NCBI GenBank assembly: GCA_964424205.1
Contig: CAYRIF010000045.1
Location: 1-17,921 of the forward strand
Origin: CAYRIF01 sp964424205
GTDB taxonomy: Bacteria > Bacteroidota > Bacteroidia > Cytophagales > Cyclobacteriaceae
Length of the DNA stretch: 17,921 nt
Reading direction: 5' to 3'
The translations under genes were made by a program, and so were the position numbers. This document shows positions 1-8,539 of this stretch, in pieces; the first letter of the stretch is position 1, and the number at the start of each line of letters is the position of its first letter. A model generated the notes under the pieces. It saw only the letters and a list, made by a program, of their open reading frames with translations. It did no database searches and was not told the origin of the DNA.

Positions 1-47
1 TGAAAATTTCAAGCACCTAATTATCAGTTAGTGCATGGTTTAGTTAG

Positions 48-292
48 ATGGAATTATTCATGCGATTAGCTTCGTGTAGCCGCAATCCCGATACTTATCG
101 GGAGAAACCTGCAGACATAGTGTGCTATTTCAAAGGTTTTGCAACCTGTCTGCCAGGCAGGCGTAGCGGATGCATGAAGATAATTGCAAGACCCTCAAAT
201 TCGGGCTATTTATTTTTCGCCCTATTGTACTGTTCAGCAGTGTATTTTGCTATTTTCCCTTGGTATTTTAAAAATACGGTGAATAATGCGGG
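48..292 (+). repeat. Miniature inverted-repeat element (MITE-like), copy 1
   Basis: This stretch of about 245 bases is nearly the reverse complement of 8875-9111, with roughly 90% identity by eye over the whole length. The right end reads GAATAATGCGGG, which inverted gives CCCGCATTATTC. The left end carries the decayed counterpart of the same terminal sequence (ATTATTCA at 53-60), so the element has short terminal inverted repeats (about 13 bases in the better copy). It holds two nested palindromes, at 86-103 and 145-161. An open frame of 82 codons crosses it but looks accidental. It resembles a non-autonomous element moved by a transposase encoded elsewhere. TTAA follows the right end directly and TTAG precedes the left end, so a target duplication is possible but not clean. 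I do not recognise the parent family. Confidence 0.75.
86..103. repeat. Short palindrome nested in element copy 1
   Basis: TCCCGATACTTATCGGGA forms a hairpin with a perfect 8-base arm on each side of a 2-base centre. The matching place in copy 2 (around 9066-9075, inverted) lacks ten of these bases and reads straight from CCCGA into GAGAAAC. A close relative (TCCCGATAGCTATTGGGA) lies at 14538-14555 inside a tRNA-like gene. The shared outer arms suggest a family of short dispersed palindromes. Confidence 0.6.
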
Positions 293-294
293 TT

Positions 295-364
295 AAGGAG
301 ACCTCGCAACAGGAGCGAGGATAGTGGAAGTGATAAGGAGACCTCGGAATAAATTCGAGGGTAG
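295..364. repeat. Two tandem REP-like hairpin units
   Basis: Two 30-base units, at 295-324 and 335-364, lie in the same direction with a 40-base period. Each begins AAGGAGACCTCG and ends CGAGG followed by RTAG. In each, CCTCG pairs with CGAGG to form a stem of 5 to 7 base pairs while the loop sequence differs: AACAGGA in the first, AATAAA-like in the second. The GGAG tetranucleotide beside an imperfect hairpin is the layout of REP sequences moved by RAYT (TnpA-REP) transposases. No such transposase is in the window, so the assignment rests on form only. The units sit between the miniature element and the terminator of the leftward operon, as REP units often do. Confidence 0.5.
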
Positions 365-375
365 CTCTTCTTAAA

Positions 376-404
376 CAAAAAAGCCCCACAATTTTTGTGG
401 GGCT
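376..404 (-). terminator. Rho-independent terminator of the leftward T9SS operon
   Basis: AGCCCCACAA (382-391) pairs perfectly with TTGTGGGGCT (395-404) around a 3-base loop. Read on the minus strand, the hairpin is followed directly by a run of six T. It lies about 25 bases past the stop codon of the OmpA-family gene. Read on the plus strand the hairpin has only a weak T-rich tail, so it acts mainly leftward. Confidence 0.85.
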
Positions 405-429
405 ACTTATTTTATTGGCTTACAAATTA

Positions 430-2526
430 CTACCTTACAATATGAAACTCTGTTCTTCTATTCAATTGGTGTAGGTCTTCAGTACATTCTGTATCATTGC
501 CACAATTATTCACAAGCTGTGTTTCTCCAAATGCCTCTTTTGAAAGTCGAGACTTCCTAATGCCCTTTTTTACCAAATAATTTAGCGCTGAAGTAGCCCT
601 TCTTTTTGATAACCTGACATTATACTCATTTGTCTGACGACTGTCAGTGTGCGAGTCCATTGCAATATTGATGTTAGGATGGTTGGTCATCACGTCCACA
701 ATCTTATCTAACTCTGCTGACGCATCTGGTCTGATAAAACTCTTGTCCAAGTCATAAAAGATATTCGTGATTCTAATCACTTTTCCTACTTTAATACCCT
801 GCTTGGCCAAGGTGGTATTCAATTCATCTTCAGTGCCTACATAGCTTATCAGCGAGTCCAGCGTCAAGACAAATGTTTGGTTCTTGCCACTGATATTTTC
901 AACCAATAAGATATCTGCTTCTTGTAGTTCAATCTCTACAGGTGGTACAGTTACTTCTTTTTCTAATGGCACAACAACCACTAAACTGTCATCCGTTACA
1001 CCTTTGGTAGTAATTTCTACCACATTGTCGTCATAGCCTTCTTTACTACCTCTTATTTCGTAATCTCTGCCTGGTATGCCATCAAACTGCACCTTATTTC
1101 CTTCTTTTAAAAACGGAACAGGCTTTCCTGTTGTTTTATCAATCACCACAATGTCCTGATCGGCAAGGCTTAATGTGTCACCTGTTTCTTTGTCAATCAA
1201 ATAAGCAGTGATATCGATTTTGTGTATCCTCAATGAGTAGTTATCATCATCTCCAGTACCTGTGGTTCTGTTTGAAGAGAAATAACCCATCTTTCCTGTT
1301 TCGTCTAAAATAATACCAAAATCATCCATTGAGGTATTCACAGGATATCCTAGGTTTACGATGCTTGAGGTGACTGTACTCCCTTTTACTTTTACTTTGT
1401 AAATATCTAATCCTCCTAGTCCTGCATAGCCATCAGAGGAGAAATGTAGCATTTCATCTTTTGATAGAAATGGGAACATCTCATTGCCTTTGGTATTAAT
1501 GCCACTGCCCATGTTGACAGGCTTGCTCCATTTTCCATTGTTCAGCGAAGTCATATAGATGTCTGTGCCACCTTGTCCGCCAGGCATGTCAGATACAAAA
1601 TAGAGCGTATTACCGTCTTTTGTCAATGTTGGATGTCCTACTGAATATTCATCACTGTTGTACGGAAATTCGCTGAGGTTTGTCCATCCACCACCCGCAG
1701 TGGTTTCTGCAAAGAACATTTTTAGTTTGATGACGTCATCAGTACTCTTCTTCACTTTATTATTATTGATATTATTTCTTGTGAAAAGCATTTTCTTTCC
1801 TTCATCATAGAATACGACTGTGCCTTCGTGAAATTTAGAGTTTACTTTTTTGGTGAATTTTGTTGGTGCTGACAATACGCCGTTATCATCCGCTTTACTA
1901 TAGTACAAATCCAAAAATGGTTTATCATTCCAACTGAATATTCGTTTCACACCTTTTCCTGCACCTCTTTCTGAGGCAAAAACAACCCCTTCTCCGTAAT
2001 AGCTAGGACTAAAATCTGCCAAGGTTGTATTGACGCCTACTTCTGCCACTTCATACATGGCAGAGTCTGTGTAAAAGTTCGAAATTTCGTTTATCCCTGC
2101 TATTTTATTGGCGCCTCGACTATCCCCTGTTTCACTATTAAACTTTTCGTACCATCCTTTTGCTTCATCGTACCGCTCAATACTGCTCAAGGCTTGGGCA
2201 TAGTATAATTTATGAATCGGTTGCACGGCATCGGTATTAATCACTCTACCATACCATTCAGCTGCATGTGCAGGATCATTCATTTTTCTATAACATTCCG
2301 CTACTTTTAGTTTCACAGCATTATTATCCTGATCGCTCAACAATACTTCTTTATACAATTGAGCCGCTTTTTTGTAAGAATAGTTTTCAAAATTTAAATC
2401 AGCTCTTGTAAGTTTGCTACTAAACGCTGATCCAAAACTTCCCGGGTAGGCATTATCTCCTAATATTTGAGAAAATACATTTCCTGAAAGTAACACTAAG
2501 ATTAATATGGTGGTTATTTTTTTCAT
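430..2526 (-). CDS. OmpA-family protein with TPR and PD40 beta-propeller repeats (PorE-like)
   Basis: Probable outer-membrane-associated protein that links a surface/secretion complex to peptidoglycan. I chose the ATG at 2526 because it gives a clean signal peptide beginning MKKITTILILVLLSG. In-frame starts at 2547 and 2550 would add 7 or 8 residues. Residue numbers here count from 2526. TPR-like helices lie at about 40-135. WD40-like PD40 blades follow to about 435, with motifs such as LYFVSDMPGGQGGTDIY and LHFSSDGYAGLGGLDIY. A carboxypeptidase-regulatory/CNA-B-like domain spans about 440-525. The C-terminal OmpA-like domain (about 580-698) has the peptidoglycan-binding signature around DSHTDSR...YNVRLSKRRA. 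This order matches PorE-type T9SS proteins and the many OmpA paralogues found beside SprF-like genes. It is the last gene of a three-gene operon, 39 bases after the SprF-like gene. A paralogue serving only this adhesin seems likelier than the core PorE. The family is clear, the exact role inferred. Confidence 0.88.
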   Translation of the reverse strand: MKKITTILILVLLSGNVFSQILGDNAYPGSFGSAFSSKLTRADLNFENYSYKKAAQLYKEVLLSDQDNNAVKLKVAECYRKMNDPAHAAEWYGRVINTDAVQPIHKLYYAQALSSIERYDEAKGWYEKFNSETGDSRGANKIAGINEISNFYTDSAMYEVAEVGVNTTLADFSPSYYGEGVVFASERGAGKGVKRIFSWNDKPFLDLYYSKADDNGVLSAPTKFTKKVNSKFHEGTVVFYDEGKKMLFTRNNINNNKVKKSTDDVIKLKMFFAETTAGGGWTNLSEFPYNSDEYSVGHPTLTKDGNTLYFVSDMPGGQGGTDIYMTSLNNGKWSKPVNMGSGINTKGNEMFPFLSKDEMLHFSSDGYAGLGGLDIYKVKVKGSTVTSSIVNLGYPVNTSMDDFGIILDETGKMGYFSSNRTTGTGDDDNYSLRIHKIDITAYLIDKETGDTLSLADQDIVVIDKTTGKPVPFLKEGNKVQFDGIPGRDYEIRGSKEGYDDNVVEITTKGVTDDSLVVVVPLEKEVTVPPVEIELQEADILLVENISGKNQTFVLTLDSLISYVGTEDELNTTLAKQGIKVGKVIRITNIFYDLDKSFIRPDASAELDKIVDVMTNHPNINIAMDSHTDSRQTNEYNVRLSKRRATSALNYLVKKGIRKSRLSKEAFGETQLVNNCGNDTECTEDLHQLNRRTEFHIVR

Positions 2527-2565
2527 CTGTTTATATTTTATATCCATCAAATGGAAAACTATCTA

Positions 2566-3507
2566 TTAAAAGTATCGAGGTGAAATGATTTTCTTTTTCG
2601 CATACCTGAACCTATAGTTCAGCATAATTTCATGTGACCCTGAGTTTACCCTTCTCAAATCTGTAGTATTGGCAAAGTCAAATGAATAACCCAATAGTAA
2701 TTGATCGGTCAATTGGAATTCAACCAAGGCATCAATGTCAGCCATAGACCGCCAGGACAATCCTACCCAAAGTACTTCATGAAATAATAAGTTTGCGTTT
2801 AAGTCTAGTTCAATTGGTGCACCTCCCACCATTTTCAGTAAGGCATTAGGCTTGAATTTCACATTTTGACCCAAAGGAAATACATAGCCAGTGGTCAAAA
2901 AGAAATGTCTGCTTCGTTTTGCTTCTGCGTTTGGATCTATGCCCACGTCGTTGGTCAAGTCACTCTCGATTAATTGTGGTGCGGAAAATCCTAAGTAAAA
3001 CTTATCGGTGTAGTAATAGACCCCTGCCCCAAAATTTGGAAGCCCCTTTTTGTAATCAGCATCACCGCCGAAATTAGACCCCCCTTCATCGGGCACCGTA
3101 ACACCGCTAAGGTCTGCATTGTAACTCGTAAACCCTGCTTGCAAACCAAAAGAAAGCGTTCCCTTTTCCATGGGGATTCTATAGGCTGCCGTCGCATTGA
3201 TTCCTGTTTGGTTAAACACCGTTATCTTATCACTAATGATTTGCAACCCCACTGCAATTCTATCATTGTTTAGTGGCGAGTGAATAGAAAACGTTGTGGT
3301 ATTTGGTGCGCCATCTAGCCCTGTCCATTGGTTCCTGTACAGTAACGTCGCACTGACAGCCTCATGACTACCCGCATAAGCGGGATTCAATGCCAACCCA
3401 TTAAACATGTACTGGGTAAACATGGCATCTTGCTGCGCTGATACTTTCTGGGTGACTGTTAAAAGCAGCAGCACCATCATTATTGGATAAATCTTCAATT
3501 TGTTCAT
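2566..3507 (-). CDS. PorP/SprF family type IX secretion system membrane protein
   Basis: Outer-membrane beta-barrel protein of 313 residues, the usual size for PorP/SprF. It has an N-terminal signal peptide (about residues 1-24, ending VSAQ). Directly after comes the family's hallmark region QQDAMFTQYMFNGLALNPAY, then AGSHEAVSATLLYRNQW. The rest alternates short strands typical of a barrel. Known SprF-like proteins are needed for secretion and surface attachment of cargo with a type B C-terminal sorting domain, and they are often encoded just downstream of that cargo. Here the gene lies 43 bases after a gene ending in such a domain and just before an OmpA-family gene, so a dedicated role in exporting or anchoring that adhesin is the natural reading. 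The family assignment is firm; the dedicated partnership is inferred from position. Confidence 0.92.
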   Translation of the reverse strand: MNKLKIYPIMMVLLLLTVTQKVSAQQDAMFTQYMFNGLALNPAYAGSHEAVSATLLYRNQWTGLDGAPNTTTFSIHSPLNNDRIAVGLQIISDKITVFNQTGINATAAYRIPMEKGTLSFGLQAGFTSYNADLSGVTVPDEGGSNFGGDADYKKGLPNFGAGVYYYTDKFYLGFSAPQLIESDLTNDVGIDPNAEAKRSRHFFLTTGYVFPLGQNVKFKPNALLKMVGGAPIELDLNANLLFHEVLWVGLSWRSMADIDALVEFQLTDQLLLGYSFDFANTTDLRRVNSGSHEIMLNYRFRYAKKKIISPRYF

Positions 3508-3550
3508 CGTTTTATTTTTTCGTTTATCGTACGATTTCTATTTTTCCTTA

Positions 3551-6500
3551 TTACTTATAGATAACTATATAGCCACTTCTTGGCTTGTTACCATCTTTCA
3601 AGTCAACAACATAAAAGTAAGAACCATCTGGTACGGTTTTTTCTCCAATAACTGTTCCTTCCGTTGATTGCCCTCTCCAAGCGCTGGTGCTATTGTCATA
3701 TCCTGTTACCTGATAGACTAGGTTACCCCATCTGTTGAATATTTTTACTTCATTTTGTGGAAATGCCTCAATACCATCAATTCGCCAGTAATTATTCAAC
3801 TGATTGCCTCCCTCTGGTGAGAACCCTGAGTAGAATTTAAGATTTTGTTCAGGAATCGTAATCGTCACTATTGCGGAATCACAATTCCCTGGATTTGCCT
3901 TCTCGCAAATGGTGTAATTAACGGTGTAGGTGCCTGCTGGTGTATTAGCAGGAATGCTTATGTTACCATCAGCATCAATCGTTGCGCCAATGCCACCGTC
4001 ATTATCTACTGTTATTGTAATATCGGCATCCGAGACCGCCACGCCGTTTAATAAATCATTATCTGTCACGTCACCTATTACTCCTCCCGTTGAAGTTGCA
4101 TCATAGGCATCATCTTCAGCAACAATTGGTACTATCAATGACGTCACCGTAGGGTCATTCGTCGCATCTCCATCAGTGGAGCCATCACCATTAGGTGTCT
4201 CCACCGCTTCATCACCTGCATCAGACACATCACTCACATCGTCTATCCCCGTTGGACTGTCACCAGTCGCTATGGCACTGTTTTCAATAAAGCCTGCCGT
4301 CAAGTCTGCTTCGGTGATTGTTTGTGTTACCGTTACCGTTGCGCTTGCGCCTGNNNNNNNNNNNNNNNNNNNNNNNNNNNNNNNNNNNNNNNNNNNNNNN
4401 NNNNNNNNNNNNNNNNNNNNNNNNNNNNNNNNNNNNNNNNNNNNNNNNNNNNNCCAGTATTCTTAACTATGATGTCATAGGCTATCACATCATTCACTGC
4501 CGAACCTGCTGTCGTAATTGTTTTGGTTACTGTTAGCTTTGCAACATGTAAATTAGTTCGGGTTGGGTCATTCGTCGTATCCGCATCTGCATCCTCCCCA
4601 TCCACAGTTTCGTTATTGGCAATGGCATTGCCATCTGCATCCACGTCTGTGTCTGACACATCGCTGACATCGTCTGTACCTGCAGGACTATCACCTGTCG
4701 CCGTAGCACTATTTTCAACAAAACCTGCGGTTATATTCGCACCAGAAATAGTTTGTTCTACCGTTACCGTTGCACTTGCGCCTGGGGCTAAAGTCGCAAT
4801 AGGACTGCCTGCCATCGACCCGACATCTGCATTCGCATCGGCAACATCTATATTGGTAATGGTCACATTACCAGTATTCTTAACTATGATGTCATACTTA
4901 ATCACATCATCCACTGCCGAACCTGCTGTCGTTATGGTTTTTGTAACTGTTAACGCTGAAGTACACGCCCCGCTGACCGCAGCGTTTTTATAATCCGTTA
5001 AATTCGTTGGGTAGGTACCTCCTTCAGAAGTATCCGTTGCTGTTGACCAGCCATTTTTAGGCGCTGCATCTGCAAAAACTCCTGTACCTGCCACGCCATC
5101 AAAATCCCCATCAGAGGAGCCCGCCTCCATAGAATCAAAGCATCCATCATCATCCGCATCAGTATCTTTATAATCTGGTTTGTCGGTTCCGTCGGTATTG
5201 GGTGTAGGCAAAGGAGATTGGCTGATTGCATCATCCCATCCATCTCCATTGGCATCAGTAAAACCATCCACCATGCCGTCTTTATTAGCATCCACACCGC
5301 CTGCCTCAATAATGTCTGGAATACCGTCGTTATCACTGTCCAAATCTAAGTGATCAAAAATCCCATCCCCATCAAAATCCTTATTTGGACATGAGGCTAC
5401 TTCACGCGCAGCAACCGCTGTGATGACAAAATCATCACCATTATTGCCTAGCTGACTATCTTGCAAAGTCAGCACGACGGATGTTTGCCCTGGTCCCGTG
5501 GTAAAATTAACCTGTCGCCTGTCCCATAAATCCACACCCCCATGACCTGAAGCTACCTCAGCATCCTGAAAAACTTCAAACGGTAACCCGGATGGAATAC
5601 CATTTACCAAAAATTGCATCATGCCATTTTGGTTAAAAACTGATAGCACCGCTGCATCCAATGCATTGGATGTATAAGCATAATAAGTATATGGGGTATT
5701 CGGAGTCAACCCAGTAATTGTTTGTTCCCATATTTTCCAAGGCGCACCTGTTGTATTGCCATTAGAATATAGATATGTATTTGAAGCTGGTACTCCGAAT
5801 GCAGGATCGCCTGGAAAAGGAGCCTGTTGCACGGCACCAGCAAAGTAATTAATAGCACCACTTTGTTGCGCAACCCTCGTGTCTGGCGGATAAACATTAT
5901 TCCCTATGTAAGGGACGCCGCTAACCCACCCTGAGATATCATTTCCGGCAGCGATGGGAAACGGCCCACCTGGCATCACGCTAAAATCCGGATTGGTGAT
6001 AAAATTGGTAGCACCATATGGCGTCGAAGAAGCACATTCCTTTTCTACAACATCTAAAATACCATCATTGTCATCATCTACGTCAAAAATATCCGGAACA
6101 CCATCGTTGTCTGTATCAAGCAATGGGGTTAAAATGGCAGCCCCATTCGCTGAAGTAACTGCCGCATTTAAAGGGTCATTCCCACCAAAAACAGCAATAT
6201 TAGACCCAGAACACAAAGCGTTAACTTCAACAGTAAATTCTACTATAAAATGTTGCCCAGGATCTAATGTGCCTGACATACCATCAGTAATATTAGTATC
6301 TCCAAACCCATTATATCCTAAGTTAAGGCTAGGATTTACGCTAGCATCAGAAATCGTGATATGTGGAGCAGTTACTATATGGTCAAATGTTCCGTCGGCA
6401 CATAACCCACTTAAATCGTCCGTTAATGAAATATCTTCTAAATGAACTGTATTTCCAGCAGGAGTCTGACAATCCAATCTGAAGGTAATGTCCCTATTTC

Positions 6501-8118
6501 CCATCACCCCACTAGATGCAGGAAAATTTCCTACAATCGTTTTGTCAATTTGAAGGGATACAACAAAAGGGTAACGCACTTGCGCTACCTGACACGTACA
6601 TTGACCTCCTGAACCCACAGGCCCGTTAGGTGCTCCTAAACCTACATCAGTATAATATCTGTCCACATGAACGCCACGAGCATCACTCCACGTAACATAG
6701 GAAGTTTTACGCTTATTTGCCGGTAAAATATCGTCGAAGCCATCTACAGCACCCAAAGTCATGCTTTTGACTGGCTGATTAAATGCATTATAAGCGGAAA
6801 ATGCGGTAGGATTCACAACTGTATAAATTGAAATTTCAATGGATTGACCCGCCGGTAATGTCTGACCAGGAGCTAATAATTCGGTATTAGCATCCCCATC
6901 AAAAGCACCATTTAAAGCCAACGCCGTTCCGCCAGTAACAGATAAATTTAATGTGGAAAATGTTATTCCATCATCAATAAAATTTCCTAATCCATAGTTA
7001 TAGTTTACATTATTTGCATCATTTAAACCATCATTTACTATGGTAACTGTATTGGTATAATCATAAGTTCCGTCAAAATTAACAATGCTTGTTGATAAAT
7101 TCGTTCCGTCTTCTTGATAGAATGTTGCTGCTATAAAAGATTCAGTGGTATGAAAATCGGTCAAAGTTAAACTTCCCATGGCAACCCCTTGATTTGAAGT
7201 AGATGTTGCCTGATTTGTAAAATCTATACCGTCACCAGAATTTGTTGGATTTGGTCTTCCTGAACAAAATGGATCTACATAAAGACAAAAAGTAAAAGAT
7301 ATTGATTGTCTTGGATACAAAACATAATCGTTAGATACCGCTAAATCAAAAATACCATCAGCACCTGGCGTTGCATCTGAAGCATCCCACTCGGCAAGGT
7401 TATACGGTTGGTTTACCAGCCACGGTCGAGGATATGTACCTCCTACCCCATCTCCAATATCTTGCTGAAAAATAGCACTCCTCTCAATCTTTAGAATACA
7501 CATATCCCCAAAAACCGCTTCCAAATCATCCGATATTTGAATATTCTTAACTTGCGTGATTGGATCGTAGCCATAAGCCTCTTTTGTATTTTTATAAACC
7601 AATTGATATATTATTTTATACGCTCCATTTGGAAAAGAAACCGCTTCAGGCATTATATAACCTTGATTACAAGAGGTCACTGTCAGAGAAACATTCGGAT
7701 TTCCATCATCCACAAATATTCTCAAATTAGAGACATCGGTTTTTTGCGGCACTTCATCATCGCCTACGGTATACTCAATTGTCGCTACTGCACCAGCCAC
7801 TCCTGGTGATGGAATAAAACTGTAACTACCATCAGCACTGATGGCAATAGTGCCTTGCCCTGGTATTATCTGTACTGTACCATCGGCCAAAAATGTCCCT
7901 ACAACACCATTGATTTGATAAGAAACCACGACAATGGGATCCCCATCAGCATCACTATCATTTGCCAAGATACCAGGTGCGGCTACATTTAAAGGTACGT
8001 TCGACATTGTGCTTCCTGCGTCCTCTCCAGTTACTGGTGCATTTTGAGCACTGACGTATACACCACCACTAAATAATAAAGAAAATATTAAACCGAATTT
8101 AAGTATTGATTTAATCAT
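3551..8118 (-). CDS. Giant secreted adhesin-like protein with type B T9SS sorting domain, interrupted by an assembly gap
   Basis: Surface protein of at least 1,500 residues. The start at 8118 (ATG) begins the signal peptide MIKSILKFGLIFSLLFSGG...VSAQ; an in-frame TTG at 8142 is less likely. Numbering from 8118: a cadherin-like domain at about 27-140 (NDSDADGDPI), a long unrecognised beta-rich region at about 145-660, calcium-binding thrombospondin type 3 repeats at about 668-690 (DTDNDGVPDIFDVDDDNDG), a carbohydrate-binding-like module at about 705-905, more type 3 repeats at about 912-1000, then two copies of a 139-residue DUF11-like repeat. After the gap come the rest of the second repeat, an Ig-like domain and the gliding-motility-associated C-terminal (CHU_C, type B) sorting domain ending at 3551, with motifs KIFNRWGNLVYQ and DGSYFYVVDLKDG. 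The frame appears to shift across 4354-4453, but repeat alignment restores it if the missing DNA is 86 bases, or 86 plus whole repeats. It is first in the operon with the SprF-like and OmpA-like genes. Adhesion or gliding is inferred; the ligand is unknown. Confidence 0.88.
4136..4536 (-). repeat. Second copy of the adhesin's tandem repeat, holding the gap
   Basis: This is the more C-terminal copy of a 417-base (139-codon) in-frame repeat. It opens with the same residues as the first copy (LTVTKTITTAGSAV.DVI.YDIIVKNT), is interrupted by the N-run, and resumes at GASATVTV. Its tail differs from the first copy: the stretch after DDVSDVSD is replaced by a shorter acidic sequence that leads into NDPT.TSL. 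Confidence 0.8.
4354..4453. other. Assembly gap (100 N)
   Basis: One hundred N, a conventional placeholder for a gap of unknown size. The bases on each side match positions 4784 and 4871 of the neighbouring repeat copy, which are separated by 86 bases there. The leftward gene is in different frames on the two sides as drawn, and a true length of 2 modulo 3 would repair it. 86 fits this, and so does 86 plus any number of 417-base repeats. Confidence 0.97.
4537..4953 (-). repeat. First copy of the adhesin's 417-base tandem repeat
   Basis: Codes for a complete 139-residue unit from LTVTKTITTAG to the residues before the next LTVTKTIT. It contains a DUF11-like beta-sandwich core (NVTITNIDVADA, IATLAPGASATVTV, AGFVENSATATG) and an acidic Asp-rich linker. 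Near-identity with the next copy at DNA level, for example around 4454-4520 against 4871-4937, suggests recent duplication and explains the failed assembly. Confidence 0.82.
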
Positions 8119-8201
8119 ATGTATTGATTTTTTTGTTTGCAATAAAATAATTGATATATAAAAAGGATGTTTTTAGCCAATTAGCTGGCACTTTAGAATT
8201 T

Positions 8202-8228
8202 TTAAGCTGCTTATGCATAGCTACTTAA
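8202..8228. promoter_or_regulatory. Imperfect palindrome in the adhesin leader
   Basis: TTAAG (8202-8206) and CTTAA (8224-8228) flank a central TATGCATA, with GC pairs between and a few mismatches. It lies about 85-110 bases upstream of the adhesin start. It could be an operator or a leader hairpin, but the match is modest and may be chance in AT-rich DNA. Confidence 0.25.
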
Positions 8229-8263
8229 GTTAGTTTGGTTTTAGTTATTGATTGTATTGTTGC

Positions 8264-8295
8264 CAAAGTAGGAATAATTGTATCAAAAAGCAAAA
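8264..8295 (-). promoter_or_regulatory. Possible Bacteroidota-type promoter for the adhesin operon
   Basis: On the minus strand, TTTTG (8295-8291) is followed after 19 bases by CTACTTTG (8271-8264). The Bacteroidota housekeeping promoter has a TTTG-like -33 and a TAnnTTTG -7 at about this spacing. The TTTG half of the -7 fits but TA is displaced by one base, so this is only a candidate. It would give a leader of roughly 140 bases. Confidence 0.28.
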
Positions 8296-8539
8296 TATGA
8301 AAACTTTTTATCGGTGAATGGATGTTTTTTCTCTTTGGAGTTGCTATCATACCTGGCTTAGGTTATTTTCATCTGTACCGAAATGGGCAGACAGGCTATC
8401 CCATAAATCTGAGCTTGCAAATTTTGTAACTATTCAGCAGTAAAATGAGAGTGCTTTGATTTGGGCCGGGACAAATAATTATTTTCTTTTGTAAAATCAC
8501 AGATTACAAAAAAAACATATTTAGAACAGTCTAAAAAAA

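Larger units (their letters stand above)
8142..8425. other. Intergenic region upstream of the adhesin operon
   Basis: About 280 bases without a gene. The left half holds the presumed leader, with a weak hairpin GCCAATTAGCTGGC at about 8176-8189 and the palindrome at 8202-8228, and the candidate promoter at 8264-8295. The right half up to the IS66 end shows nothing recognisable. Confidence 0.5.

Noticed and set aside
48..296. An 82-codon open frame
   Set aside because: It covers the miniature element almost end to end, and the sister copy at 8875-9111 does not keep the frame because of indels. It is not a gene.
295..364. CRISPR array
   Set aside because: Only two units with a 10-base spacer between them and a hairpin within each; no cas genes.
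4303..4453. Adhesin split into two genes, or a programmed frameshift
   Set aside because: The frame change is fully explained by the arbitrary 100-N gap. The coding on the two sides joins cleanly when aligned to the neighbouring repeat.
4523..6445. Long plus-strand frames (4523-4993, 5954-6445) opposite the adhesin
   Set aside because: They mirror the repetitive, low-complexity adhesin code on the other strand and show no protein family features of their own.
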